Assembly: GCA_963693285.1 (NCBI GenBank)
Contig: OY848917.1
Span: 10,044,192-10,108,191, forward strand
Direction of reading: 5' to 3'
DNA length: 64,000 nucleotides
Source: Xestospongia muta
Taxonomy: Eukaryota > Porifera > Demospongiae > Haplosclerida > Petrosiidae
The notes beneath the pieces are model-generated. The model saw nothing but the letters and a program-made list of their open reading frames with translations. It was not told the origin of the DNA and searched no databases. The position numbers were made by a program, and so were the translations under genes. Shown piece after piece: positions 22,296-36,382 of the stretch. The stretch's first letter is position 1, and every line of letters begins with the position of its first letter.

Positions 22296-25200
22296 ATGGC
22301 AGTCTTTTGGCTAATTGTAACTTTAATTTGGATACCAGCTTTACTGGAACCTGTATCTGGCTCATATCAACCTGTATATCCTCCAGAAGATGACAATGAT
22401 ACTCGTGTTGATCTGTATTTAGCTCTAACGATGTCCTTTGGATTTGGTGGGGCATTTAACAGTTCTGGTACCGTCCCTGGAATACAAATAGCTCTAAATC
22501 TTATTAATAATCAACCTAACTTATTGCCAGGTTATAAACTGCACTATACACTACTGGATTCACAGGTACATATATTCATCATGTGTAATTTTAAAATAAC
22601 CTGCCTACTTACACACTATCTTTTTCTCACAACACAACAGTGTAATCACAATGTTGCTTTGGATGCACTTTTTAAACACATCATCTCACCAGTTTACAAA
22701 GTAGGTATAATGGGTTCAGGATGTTCTGTTGCTACTGAACCAACAGCTGAAATCAGTCACTACTACAATATTACACAGGTGATGAGCAATTTCTTTGTTT
22801 ATAAAATACTATCTATTTTTGTTATATTCTTCTTCAAACATGTAGATATCATGTGCATCTTCTTCTCATCAATTGGCCAATCGTGACAAATACAAGGCAT
22901 ACTTTCAAATGTTACCTAGTGCAATTAACTTAGTACCAGCTATTGTATCTGTGTGTAAACAATATAACTGGCGTCATGTAGCTATCATAGGTCAAGATGA
23001 AAACCTCTTTACTAAGGTATGTGTATATATATGATGTCATCTGGTATGTGTAGTAACAATAATAATATCTAGTATTATTACTAAACTTAATGACACTTAG
23101 ATTAATGTAGGAGATTCTCTAAAATTTTGATAAATTTAAAAATCAAATTATATTGTGTAATGGATTTGTATTACATTTATTAAAATATGTTTTAGTTATA
23201 TGACTGTGAAGACAGTGTAAAATTTGATCAGTTATTTAACAAACAATATGTAACTTATATTGATGGATTACAATGATATATAGAATATGTGTGAATTACT
23301 CACTGTATGAATAATTTCTTTATATGGTATATAGTTATTTAGTCTATTACAAGCAGCAAATTATACAACGAATATTTCACATGATTTATGGATTCCATAG
23401 TGATGTATCCATGTAAGCTACAAATTAGTAGTAAATAATATTAATTTTTATAGTGCAATAGCTTATTGTAAAACAGAACAGTTTGAATTAAAGCAGTGAC
23501 CAATTTTACACACAAAGTGAAAAGTAGATCTGGTAGCTAATTAGCATTGACAGTCCAGTGTCAAATTCCATAAACCTTTAGTAACACAGAGTAACAGGAA
23601 TGTTTGGTTATAAATGTGACATGATTTGCATTAAAGGGCCACTTCTAGCAAAAAATATGCGACCTGATTTGTGAAAAGGGACCACTGTTAAAATATTTTA
23701 AGACAGTTTTGTATACATACAATTTATATAATGTTATTATGTACAAGCATTCATACCAACTGTATACAAAAGGTGATTTAACAGTGGTTCCTTTTTACAA
23801 ATCAGGTCACAAAAGTTTTGACAAAAGCACATGGTCCCTCATTGGAAAGCAAATCAGATCACAAATAATAAAATTAGGTAGACTTATGTAGCTGATGATA
23901 TGAAAATTTAAACAACATTGTTAAAAATAAAGTTTTATTACTATATGATATTTAATTTTATTTATAAGTGTTATTACTAATTTTTCTTTCATTTTAATTA
24001 TGTATAATAATTATAGTCCTGAATGAAATGCAATGCTTTAATGAAAATTCATACACAATATCAAACCATGACTCTAGCATATCTTTAGTGAACTCACAAT
24101 AATTATGCATTGTGCATATAACATGAAATGTGACAAGTTTCCTTTCGCTCTGAGTACATATAGGTCTGTGGCTGAGACTATAGCCATCTTCCAATTAGGC
24201 AATTGGACTTCTTTATATAGTTTAGCTTATACAACAGAATCATCCTAAATCTTGTTTAAATATTATTAACTAAAATTACAAGATTGCTAATGGCTGCTTG
24301 AGTTTTGTGGCTATCTATTTTTATATCATACTTGGTGAATATGTATATAACTTACTATATAGTAACCATTGACATACCTAGTCTCAAAAGAGTTAAGCAT
24401 TGTAATAATAAATTTAGTACTCCTTTATTCAAAGTTCACAACTATTTGTATTGATGAAGCATATAAAACATTTTATGCATACTAGTGCAGACCTTCTGAG
24501 GAAAGTCATAATACTTCCAAAGGGCCTTTTACAGCAATAGTCTATTAAATAACATTTGAACATTTTTATAAGTATACTAAGTGATGCTTATATATGCCAC
24601 CTTTAAAATCATGAATAATATTCCTTTTGTATATTATAGACAATTGAAGAATTAACACAACTTTTTGCGAGTGAAAATATAACATGGAATTTGAAAAAAT
24701 TCAAGACTTCAGATGGACCAGTCTCATTGGGAAACAATCTCTTTGTTAGTAAAATATATAAACGTGCATGAGACAAACCTGCAGTTAATGTGCTTTGTAC
24801 TTTGACATGATGCTCAAAATAAAGTCAAAGCATAGTGCCAATTAAGCAAGTCCTGTACTTACAATTTAATTCGAAATATAAATAAATATATATATATTAT
24901 AGTCAACATTGAGCAACATAGCTAACAAATACCATTCATGCTATACTTAGTTCTGAAACAACTGGTACTTGTTATTTTAATTAATTTTTTAGGAAGAAAG
25001 AGGTAGAATATTCTTTCTTGCCATGTATCCTTCTCAAGCACGTACTGTTATATGTGAAGTAAGACAGTCATTATAGTGACACATTACTAATTATACTATT
25101 ATTTTGATCCATATAAGGCCTACAAAATTGGTCTTGTGTATCCTAGATATTCCTTTATAACTTATGGTTGGTATGCTCCCAACTGGTGGGTACCTCCAAG

Positions 25201-27679
25201 TACCAGCACATTGGAATGTACCAGAGCAAACATTGAGTCTGTTTTACACTACAGTATAGCTGTACTTCAACATCAATTTGGTACTAATGATACAGAAGTA
25301 ACAGAAACAGGGATTGTAAGGACAAATTCTCTCACAATGATAATATATAATAAACTATTAGACTTATGAAGAGTTTGAAGAAGAATATGTCAATAGATTA
25401 TCAGAACTAGGCTATTACTACTCTCGTCACAGTTTACAATGTTTTGATGGAATGTGGGCATTTGCTTTCGCTCTAAATCAAACTATCACTGGTAAACAAA
25501 TATGTACATGTATAACATTGTACATGATTATCATTATTATAGAATTATCTACTAATACAACACTAAATATGCTGGCTAAGGATATAGAAGGAATATACAA
25601 CAATGAATCATTGAGAATAGAAAATGTCACTTACAAGAATAACATTATACAACAGACAATGTTCAATTATCTCTCTAACACTAACTTTTTGGGAATATCA
25701 GTAAGCAGTTTGTTTTATGTTCTGCTTATAGCAATGACTTTACAGGGCCAAGTTTCATTCACGTCTCTTGGCACAAGAACTGTCAACAGATTACGTGTCT
25801 TTCAATATAGATATGATGGTATGTATGTAACATATAATATAATATATAATACATTTATTCTATAGACTCACAAGATTTTCAGGCTGAATTTATTGGATCA
25901 GTTATAATTTCACACATGAACTTCTCATTAAAATACAATTCTGATGAAAGTGATGACACAGTTTGGCCATGTATGTACTTCAACACAATCTATCTCACCA
26001 TATCTTTCTCTTATACATATAGCTGGTATCATTCCTTATGATGGTATAGCAAATAATAAAACTGTCTCTGTAGCTTTACCAATCACCGTAATATTCTCAA
26101 TTTTATCATTGAGTGGTATTGTTTTTGCACTGTTGTGTCTGATCTTTATCGTAAAATACAGAAAAAGCAAGTATGTCATATTAAATAATATTATATTAAA
26201 TGAATACCGTATTATAATGTTACTGCACATGTTTAAATCATAAATACCAGTCCACTAATAATATAATCCTTATATTACAATACATGCAACTAGTCTATGG
26301 TCTATTGTTTTATTGAAGAATTTAATTTTTTCCTAGATTGATAAAATTGACAAGTCAAAAATTAAATTTAGTGATTATTACTGGAGCTATATTGATGTAC
26401 ATCAGTGTCATTGCATATAGTAGCCCAAGTTATGACCAGCTTGGCAGTACTTTACTATGCAATGTCAGTAAATCTAACATCCTTATATCATTTCCTTAAA
26501 TTCAATATTTAGTTTCAACCACGTGTATTCTCATTGGGATATATACTTTGTTTTGGAACAATTTTAGCAAAAATGTGGAGAGTGTATTACATTTTTACTA
26601 ATCCTACACCAAACAGAAAAGTATGCAATATTCATATATTTTAAACATTAGGTTTTTCTTGTTCATTATATAATAGGTAATCAAAGATTGGCATTTAGCC
26701 ATATTTATTTTTATTTCCGTCTTAATTGAACTTTTACTTATTGGTGTTTTGACTATATATCCTGGAGCAAGAACACAGGCCATTTTAATTAGACATAAAG
26801 AAAATCCAACAATTGAAAAAGGAGTAAGTATACTAATAATATAACTTGTTTACTCTTTTAATTTGTTTTAACAATGTCGCTATTTTTCTTCTAAATTTTA
26901 TTTATTATAATCATAGTATTTAGGGTATGTGACAGATTATTACACTCATGTATGTGAATCTCATGATCGTGATATTTGGATTGGAATTCTCTTTGGGTTT
27001 AAAGTTATCCTCCAAGTTGTTGCTTTGTTCTTGGCCTTTGGAATTCGTAAAGTAAAAGTGAAAGGATTAAATGATTCCAAATTCATAGCAGCTACAGTCT
27101 ACATTACCAGTATTATATTGACTATACAAATTATTGTATATATAACACTTAATGAGCATGTCAACACATTTTCTGGTCTGTTTTCAACCTGTATCTTCAT
27201 CACAGCTACTATTATTCTTGGACTGATATTCATTCCTCAGGTATACAACATTTTGATGTTGGCAAATTGTACATCATTACTTTGACACACACCATCTCAT
27301 AATAAAAAATCATTGTGTTTATTTATTAGTAATCAGTTTCAGATTTCATTTATATTAATCTTCAATTACATAACCTGTTTTGGTTTTTAGATGTTTTGGG
27401 TATACAAAGATCCAACAGGAGAAACTGTATTTTCAGCTAATCAAACATCTGTTCCGCCAACAACTAAGATCAGTATGGGTACAGTTGATGCTAATAATGA
27501 CAGCAATGACATTGTTGATAATGTTATCCTTAATGACAAGCAAAAAATTACATTGTTAGTGCAAAAGCTGAAAAAAATGGAACAACAATTGGAAAAAGTA
27601 ATTGTTTTGAGTTTTTATTCAGTGAAATTTATATCTTATATAGGATGTGAAACTCAACCAAAGTGATACTAAAAACTAA
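22296..27679 (+). CDS. GABA-B-type class C GPCR, copy 1 (intact model)
   Basis: Plasma-membrane receptor with a ligand-binding Venus-flytrap ectodomain and 7 TM helices. Exons: 22296-22565, 22641-22778, 22846-23016, 24640-24744, 24993-25058, 25118-25315, 25362-25491, 25543-25700, 25746-25818, 25866-25970, 26023-26170, 26337-26463, 26513-26620, 26677-26823, 26917-27240, 27391-27597, 27644-27679; 2511 bp, 836 codons plus stop, all phases consistent. Signal peptide (MAVFWLIVTLIWIPALLEPV), flytrap lobe with GIQIALNLINNQPNLLPGY, GSGCSVATEP and ISCASSS. TM1 is in exon 11, TM2 in 12, TM3 (LGYILCFGTILAKMWRVYYI) in 13, TM4 in 14, TM5-7 in 15. The tail has a short coiled coil (LLVQKLKKMEQQLEK). There is no cysteine-rich domain between flytrap and TM1, which favours GABA-B over mGluR type. 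The ligand is unknown. Confidence 0.88.
23615..23863. mobile_element. MITE in receptor copy 1 intron 3
   Basis: The ends are inverted repeats (tgtgac.tgatttg... / ...caaatcagatcaca). A second, inner inverted pair (gacctgatttgtgaaaaggg / its complement near 23790) nests inside. The equivalent in copy 2 is at 32884-33132, so it predates the tandem duplication. Non-coding. Confidence 0.65.
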
Positions 27680-28278
27680 ACTTATACATGCAGAGACATA
27701 TAATAATTGGTACACTGTGCAGTTTTAGATCATGCTTTAATAAATACACATAATCACTCACAATCACCTTTCAATTTGATACTTTTGATTAAAATTACTT
27801 TTAAACATTTCAGAGTGCTCATGTGTGTCTATTGTTCTCATTGCACATGCATGCATACACTAATTAGTAGATTAATTAAATATTTCTGCTCATTGAGATA
27901 TATAATTATAGGAGTTGAATCGATATATGTAGACGTGATTCACTATTATAATTAAAAGCATTAAAGTGTGGGATACTTACTGCAATTTTGTAGTGATGTC
28001 ACTTTTTTTGCAATTGCCATGTTCATTAATAGCTAAAATATATGTTATGTAGTAAATAAGCATGTGTAAACATGTATAAGATTAATTTTGATCTTCTTTA
28101 ATCATGATATTAATTCAAAAATACTGTGCATATTTACTTGATAGAAATATATTATTATTATGCTTTTATTTGTAATATACATTATATAAAAGCACAGTTT
28201 AAGGATTGTTTTATGTTCCCAGTGCTATGCACTCATCCGCTTTAGCTCATCAGTATTGAAAGAACTAAGGATATCAAT
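27680..28278. other. 3' flank of receptor copy 1
   Basis: AT-rich; no gene seen. About 28070-28275 matches in inverted orientation the sequence upstream of the Death-ANK-ZU5 gene (about 17760-17990). Confidence 0.6.
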
Positions 28279-29116
28279 TGAAGGCAGATCCTTCTGCCTG
28301 ACAACTTTGGCTGCACTATATAATGTTCAATTCAACATTAACTTTATTGACAACATTGTACATTGTTTTAAGTTACTGAAGTATTAATATATAGAGATAT
28401 AGGAATCAATACAATTACTACTAATAATGTTCCTATTCTTGACAGAGAGTGCTATCTAATATCTTGATTGTTTTTAATGCAAATAACATAATTCTATATG
28501 TGTTCAATGTAAATTATCAAAAATGTATGTTCATTTCTAGCATCAAGTTCTAAGAGCACATAGCTATTGGGATCAGTGATGTAACTGATTATTCCTGCCC
28601 TGTACATACAACCAAGATGATCACATTATTTTATAATGTTTATGAAAATAATATACTATAAAACTGGGAAGATTTATTAATTACATTACATTGCATATCC
28701 TGTTTATTGTTTGACCTGCTACTATTTTGAGTCTACACTAGATCTACCACAATGTGCTCAACTACTCATGAAAGATCTAATTATCTTGTAGCTAGAGGAA
28801 CTTCAGAACACAAGGAAATATATGTGGTTGTTGCAGTAATGACATAATTTTTACGCTATACAGGTTTTGTATTTCTATTCTTATCCTCTTACATTTACAT
28901 GTGCATTCACAGTCCAAACACAAAGTGTAAAAACATTTTTAGAAGTTTAAAGAAGGCATTTGGAGTTGCTAATCTTGTAGCTTGTTTTTATTGTTGTTCT
29001 GTTAAAGCCTAAACAATCTACTTCAGTGTTTATGATTAATGAAATATTCATGATTTTTAAATTGGTTAGTATGTATCCTCTTCTCCTTTCTATTCAAACA
29101 ACTACTTGTTTTGACA

Positions 29117-29372
29117 TATGTGACCTGATTTGCAATAAGGGACCACTTCTGTCAAAGCATTTGTGACAAGATCTACGAAAAAAAGACAACTGTTAAAACA
29201 CTTTAACAACAGTTTTGTATGCATACATGCAGTTACTATTAACAGTTGCAAATATATAGCACCTTAGTGTATATAAAACAGGTTTTGGGATGTTTTAATG
29301 TTTGTCCTTTTCATGGATCATGTCATAAATGTTTTCCCAGAAGTGTTCCCTTATTGCAGATATGATCACATA
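29117..29372. mobile_element. MITE present only in duplication unit 2
   Basis: Inverted ends (tgtgacctgatttgcaataa ... ttattgcagatatgatcaca) in the same family as the intron-3 MITE. Unit 1 has an uninterrupted site near 20412-20425 (gttttgacttatttttgaag), while unit 2 carries the insert between 'gttttgac' and 'ttttgaag' with TA-rich flanks. Insertion therefore followed the tandem duplication. Confidence 0.75.
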
Positions 29373-30167
29373 TTTTTGAAGTAACTTTATATAGTGCAAC
29401 TAGGCATAAATTTCCAATTTTTCATCGATAATTAAAAAATCAAAGCATTAAGTGACTCCATATATAGCTCTTCAAAAATTATGAGCTACTAAATATGTCA
29501 CTATGTTTAAACTTTTGTGACCATAGTTCCATATTTGTATTTTATATGCACACAACAATCGTAAATATTACATTTAGTGTGTGTTTGAATAAAAATAAAG
29601 TTGTGAAAAGACATGACTATTGTTCCTGAGGTCTAAACCATTTTATTTTCTTTTAGGCTGAGCTAAATTCAATACCTTACTTCTACTACTACAAATTAAT
29701 ATAATACATCAGGGGTATTCCACTAATTCTGTAATTTATAGTAGTAGTGTTTTGGTATTAAACTTTTATGTTATTATTACTAATTATTTTAGTATCAAAT
29801 ATTATTTAATTTTTTTTACCAATCCAAACAGCTTTTTACTACTAGAATTGTTTTTCATAGGGTTTTGTTTATTTGATAGTTATTGAAACATAGCTAGTAC
29901 ATCATAAATCAATATTCACTATTAGAAAGTCATAAAGTTTAAAAAGCCTTGTTTATTTTAATTTAAAGACTCCCTCTATTGGAGTATATGAACTGGGGAT
30001 AGTAGGAATATCAGTTACACTATAGTGTATGGCTGTACATGAATTATGAAGTCAATAAAATATGTAACATTATATATTATTGAGAATAGTGGATGTCACT
30101 TACATGAATAATATTATCTAACAGAGAATATTAATAATATATGAAATTATCTTGCAAAGACAAATGT

Positions 30168-30450
30168 TTTTGGAACATCAGTGAGCAGTTTGTTTTTTCA
30201 CTCATATATATACTGAAAATTCATTTATATCTCTTGGCACAAGAGCTGTCAACAAATCATTTGTCTTTCAATAATTATAGATATGATGATGCTATAATTG
30301 TAATTTAAAGTGATGTATTATATGATAATTCTTTAGACTCAGAGGGTTTTGATGCAGAATTTTTTGAAATTGTTATGATTTCATATACTCATAAAAATTT
30401 AATGAAGTATCTTGTGATAAAGCTAATGAACCAGTTTGTGCATGTAATGT
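30168..30450 (+). pseudogene. Relic receptor exons 8-10, second copy
   Basis: Duplicate of 21203-21480, carried along in the tandem duplication; frame broken. The matching TM4 relic in unit 2 is at 31431-31505, with a 3-base insertion. Confidence 0.65.
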
Positions 30451-31549
30451 ATGTCATATTAAAGTACTTTTTAGTCCTTTTGCAAGTATTTGCAGCATTG
30501 AATAAAAACAATAACTTTATGATAAAGTGAAATATATGCTAAATAATGAATGTGATTTGTAGCTCTTTGTAGCTCTAGTCAGTATTTCCACTGTAAAGTC
30601 AATATCTTCCAAAACAATTATATATATAAAAACTGATTGGTTAATTTAACCAATATATGGTTTTATAAGTTTTGTTTAGCTTATTTTAACTTCGCATCAC
30701 AGTGTTTTGATTATTCATTGATGTGGGATTAACTGTTTATATGTAGCTAATGATACCAGTTAGAACTAATAATACTGATTTTACTTTAATAAAATAAAAT
30801 GCTGGGCCAGGACTGTTATACTATGGATTTATATATTACTATACCTATTCAATGCATTTGTAATGCAACTAAATTAATAGCTATATAATCTAAGCTGCCA
30901 TCATATAACAATTATTCTTAGTTAAGATTAATATTACTGTTCATAATTTTTTACTTCGTTTATGAACATCATTTCATTGCATGCACAAGTGTATATTTGA
31001 ATCCACAGTAACATCCCTGGCCCAATATCTTACTTTGTCTAAAAAATCAATTACTAACTGTGTATAAGCTACATAAACAGTCAATCCAAAACTAAAACAA
31101 CATTATGTTTGTTTTCAACATTACATAATTTTACTACATACAACCTACATGCACTGTAAAACATGATGATTGATTTAACCATCATACAGGCTGCAATTGC
31201 AAACTTGTTTTCGTCAAAAAAGTAATCATAATACTGTTTTTATTACTAATGTACTACTGTTTATGTAGCTACAAAATCATCAATCCTAATGTACATCAGT
31301 AATATTATGTTTACATTATCCATATGCAACCTGTGTAACCATGTAATATAGTTAATTCAACCAATCAATTTTCACAGTGTGTATGTCCATAATTAGTTAA
31401 ACCAACTAATCAGCTATATATATATTTATAAATTGTTGTCATAATTGACATTTTACTGCAGGTTGGCGTTTTGACTGCATTTCCTACGTGTAAAACACGG
31501 ACTGCGCTCTGTGCCTTAAATCTTATCAAGTTAGTTCACACAGACGTCT

Positions 31550-34500
31550 ATGGCAGTCTTTTGGCTAATTGTAACTTTAATTTGGATACCAGCTTTACTG
31601 GAACCTGTATCTGGCTCATATCAACCTGTATATCCTCCAGAAGATGACGATGATACTCGTGTTGATCTGTATTTAGCTCTAACGATGTCCTTTGGATTTG
31701 GTGGGGCATTTAACAGTTCTGGTACCGTCCCTGGAATACAGATAGCTTTGAATCTTATTAATAATCAACCTAACTTACTGCCAGGTTATAAACTGCATTA
31801 TACACTACTGGATTCACAGGTACATATATTCATCATGTGTAATTTTAAAATAACCTGCCTACTTACAAATTTTCTTTTTCTCACAACACGACAGTGTAAT
31901 CACAATGTTGCTTTGGATGCACTTTTTAAACACATCATCTCACCAGTTTACAAAGTAGGTATAATGGGTTCAGGATGTTCTGTTGCTACTGAACCAACAG
32001 CTGAAATCAGTCACTACTACAATATTACACAGGTGATGAGCAATTTCTTTGTTTATAAAATACTATCTATTTTTGTTATATTCTTCTTAAAACATGTAGA
32101 TATCATGTGCATCTTCTTCTCATCAATTGGCCAATCGTGACAAATACAAAGCATACTTTCAAATGTTACCTAGTGCAATTAACTTAGTACCAGCTATTGT
32201 ATCTGTGTGTAAACAATATAACTGGCGTCATGTAGCTATCATAGGTCAAGATGAAAACCTCTTTACTAAGGTATGTGTATATATATAATGTTATCTGGTA
32301 TGTGTAGTAACAAAAATTATATCTATACTTAGTATTATTACTAATACTTAATGACATATGGATTAATGTAGTAGGCTCTCTGAAATTTTGATAAATTTAA
32401 AAATCAAATCATATTGTGTAATGTATTTGTATTACATTTATTAAAATTTGTTTTAGTTATATGACTGTGAAGACAGTGTAAAATTTGATCTGTTATTTGA
32501 CAAACAATATGTAACTTATATTGATGGATTACTATGATATATAGAATATGTGTGAATTACTCACTGTACGAATAATTGGTATATAGTTGGTATATAGTTG
32601 TTTAGTCTATTACAAAGCAGCAAGTTATACAATGAATATTTCACATGAATTAGGGATTCCATAGTGATCCATCCACAAAAGCTACAAATTAGTAGTAATA
32701 GATAATATATTAATTTTTATAGTGCAATAGCTTATTGTAAAACAAGCCATTTTACATTAAAGCAATGACCAATTTTACACACAAAGTGAAAAGTAGATCT
32801 GGTAGCTAGTTAGCATTGACAGTCCAGTATTAAATTCCATAAACCTTTAGAAACACAGAGTAACAGGAATGTTTGGTTATAAATGTGACATGATTTGCAT
32901 TAAGGGGCCACTTCTGGCAAAACATTCGTGACCTGATTTCTGAAAAGGGACCACTGTTAAAATACCTCAAGACAGTTTTATATACATACAATTTATATAA
33001 TGTTATTATGTACAAGCATTCATAGCAACTGTATACAAAAGGTGATTTAACAGTGGTTCCTTTTCGCAAATCAGGTCACAAAGGTTTTGACAGAAGTACA
33101 TGGTCTCTCATTGGAAAAAAATTCAGGTCACAAATTATCAAATTAGCTAGACTTATGTAGCTGATAATATGAAAATTTAAACAACATCAATAGAAAATAA
33201 GGTTTTAGTACTATTTGATATTTATTTTATTTATAAGTGTTATTATTAAAATTTCTTTTTTTTATTTTAATTATTTATAATGATTATAGTTCTGAATGAA
33301 ATGCAATGCTTAAATGAAAACTTTATACACAATATCAAACCATGACTCTAGCATATCTTTACTGAACTCAATAATTATGCATTGTGCATATAACATGACA
33401 TGTGACAAGCTTCCTTTCCCTTTGAGTACAGTCTGTGGCTGAGACTATAGCCAGCTTCCAATTAGGCAATTGTACTTCAACATGATACTCAAAATAAAGT
33501 CAAGGCATAGTGCCAGTTAAGCAAGTCCTGTATTTGCAAATGAATTCCATATATTGTATAAATAAATATATAATATTATATAGATTATTGCCAATATTGA
33601 GTAACATAGCTAACAAATACCATTCATGCTATACTTAGTTCTGAAACAACTGGTACTTGTTATTTTAATTAATTTTTAGGAAGAAAGAGGTAGGATATTC
33701 TTTCTTGCCATGTATCCCTCTCAAGCACGTACAGTTATATGTGAAGTAAGACAGTCATTATAATGACAATTACTAATTATACTATTATTTTGATCCATAT
33801 AAGGCCTACAAAATTGGTCTTGTGTATCCTAGATATTCCTTTATAACTTATGGTTGGTATGCTCCCAACTGGTGGGTACCTCCAAGTACCAGCACATTGG
33901 AATGTACCAGAGCAAACCTAGAGTCTATTTTACACTACAGTATAGCTGTACTTCAACATCAATTTGGTACTAATGATACAGAAGTAACAGAAACAGGGAT
34001 TGTAAGGAAAATTCTCTCACAATAATATTTTATAATAAACTATTAGTCTTATGAAGAGTTTGAAGAAGAGTATGTTGATAGATTATCAGAACTAGGCTAT
34101 TACTACTCTCGTCACAGTTTACAATGTTTTGATGGAATGTGGGCATTTGCTTTTGCTCTTAATCAAACTATCACTGGTAAAGAAATAATATATAATGTAT
34201 ATTGCACATAATTATTGTTATTATAGAATTATCCACTAATGCAACACTAAATATGCTGGCTAAGGATATAGAAGGAATAAACAACAATGAATCATTGAGA
34301 ATTGAAAATGTCACTTACAAGAATAACATTATACAACAGACAATGTTCGATTATCTCTCAAATACAAACTTTTTGGAAATATCAGTAAGCAGTTTGTTTT
34401 ATGTTCTGCTTATAGCAATGACATTACAGGGTCAAGTTTCATTCACGTCTCTTGGCACAAGAACTGTCAACAGATTATGTGTCTTTCAATATAGATATGA

Positions 34501-35714
34501 TGGTATGTATGTAACATATAATATAATATATAATACATTTATTCTATAGACTCACAAGATTTTCAAGCTGAATTTATTGGATCAGTTATAATTTCACACA
34601 TGAACTTCTCATTAAAGTACAATTCTGATGAAAGTGATGACACAGTTTGGCCATGTATGTACATCAACACAATTTATTTCACCATATCTTTCTCTTATAT
34701 ATATAGCTGGTATCATTCCTTATGATGGTATAGCAAATAATAAAACTGTCTCAGTAGCTTTACCAATCACTGTAATATTCTCAATTTTATCATTGAGTGG
34801 TATTGTTTTTGCACTGTTGTGTCTGATCTTTATTATAAAATACAGAAAAAGCAAGTATGTCATATTAAATAATATTATATTAAATGAATACTATGTTATG
34901 ATGTTAGTGCACACATTTAAATCATAAATACCAGTCCACTAATAATAAAATCCTTATATTACAATACATGCAACTAGTCTATGGTCTATATTATATTGAA
35001 GAATTTAATTTTTTCCTAGATTGATAAAATTAACAAGTCAAAAATTAAATTTAGTGATTATTACTGGAGCTATATTGATGTACATCAGTGTCATTGCATA
35101 TAGTAGCCCAAGTTATGACCAGCTTGGCAGTACTTTACTATGCAATGTCAGTAAATCTAACATCCTTATATCATTTCCTTAAATTTAATATTTAGTTTCA
35201 ACCACGTGTATTCTCATTGGGATATATACTTTGTTTTGGAACAATTTTAGCAAAAAACTGATATTCATTCCTCAGGTATACAACATTGTGATGTTGGCAA
35301 ATTGTACATCATTACTTTGACATACACCATCTCATAATAAAAAATCATTGTGTTCATTTATTAGTAATCAGTTTCAGATTTCATTTATATTAATCTTCAA
35401 TTACATAACCTGTTTTGGTTTTTAGATGTTTTGGGTATACAAAGATCCAACAGGAGAAACTGTATTTTCAGCTAATCAAACATCTGTTCTGCCAACAACT
35501 AAGATCAGTATGGGTACAGTTGTTGCTAAAAATGACAGCAATGACATTGTTGATAATGTTCTCCTTAATGACAAGCAAAAAATTACATTGTTAGTGCAAA
35601 AGCTGAAAGAAATGGAACGACAATTGGAAAAAGTAATTGTTTTGAGTTTTTATTCAGTGAAATTTATATCTTATATAGGATGTGAAACTCAACCAAAGTG
35701 ATACTAAAAACTAA
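31550..35714 (+). pseudogene. GABA-B-type receptor copy 2, truncated
   Basis: Surviving exons: 31550-31819, 31895-32032, 32100-32270, 33680-33745, 33804-34001, 34047-34176, 34227-34384, 34430-34502, 34550-34654, 34707-34854, 35020-35146, 35196-35261 (stop), with tail exons 35426-35632 and 35679-35714 beyond it. Two deletions relative to copy 1: about 590 bp removing exon 4 (35 codons, phase 0, so frame is kept), and 648 bp matching copy 1 26574-27221, which removes the end of TM3 through almost all of TM7. The second creates an in-frame TGA at 35259-35261. If translated, the product is an ectodomain plus TM1-TM3 (part). It could act as a truncated receptor, but a pseudogene is more likely. 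Confidence 0.85.
32884..33132. mobile_element. MITE in receptor copy 2 intron 3
   Basis: Orthologous in position to the 23615-23863 element and shared by both tandem units. Same nested inverted-repeat structure. Confidence 0.65.
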
Positions 35715-36382
35715 ACTTATACATGCAGAGACATATAATAATTGGTACACTGTACAGTTTTAGATCATGCTTTAATAAATACACATAATCACTCACAATC
35801 ACCTTTCAATTTGATACTTTTGATTAAAATTACTTCTAAACATTTCAGAGTGCTCATGTGTGTCTATTGTTCTTATTGCACATGCAAGTGTACACAAATT
35901 AGTAGATTTATTAAATATTTCTGCTCATTAAGATATATAATTATAGTAGTTGAATCGATATATGTAGACATGACTCACTATTATAATTAAAATCATTAAA
36001 CTGTGGGATATATACTGCAATTTTTGTAGTGATGTCACTTTGCTTGCAATTACCATGATGAAGCTCATTATAGAAATAAAGACACAATTCCTTGAAACAT
36101 TTAGTAATAGCTTATCTAAACTATTATTGTAACGTTATGCACTCAAACTTAAGACGATATAAACATAATAGTATGATTTTCTCTTCATTATATTCTAAAC
36201 ACATGCACATCATGGTTTGAAACGCTACCCTATGAACTAGTGACCTTGTTATGAGATGTCAAGCGAATCAACAAGATATTCATAATTCTATACATTAAGC
36301 TCACACTGTAGTATATATAAAATAATATATATTGTTAGTACATTGGTATGTTGTAGGAAACTTGAAGTAAAAGATCTAGACT

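Larger units (their letters stand above)
19579..28278 (+). repeat. Tandem duplication unit 1 (with receptor copy 1)
   Basis: The unit begins at 'aaggcagatccttctg' near 19579 and ends at '...gatatcaattg' near 28278, where the sequence returns abruptly to the same 'aaggcagatccttctg' start. Four shared bases (attg) lie at the junction. Identity to unit 2 is high in introns and spacers as well as exons. Confidence 0.85.
28279..31549 (+). other. Spacer between receptor copies
   Basis: Copy of 19579-22295. It contains the second copies of the relic receptor pieces (30168-30450 and 31431-31505) and the unit-2-specific MITE at 29117-29372. There is an extra ~200-bp stretch near 31150-31380 not matched in unit 1. 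Confidence 0.7.

Noticed and set aside
22296..22886. Reading the receptor's first exons as one 196-codon gene
   Set aside because: The long frame reads through introns 1 and 2. GT/AG sites and identity to copy 2 support three separate exons.
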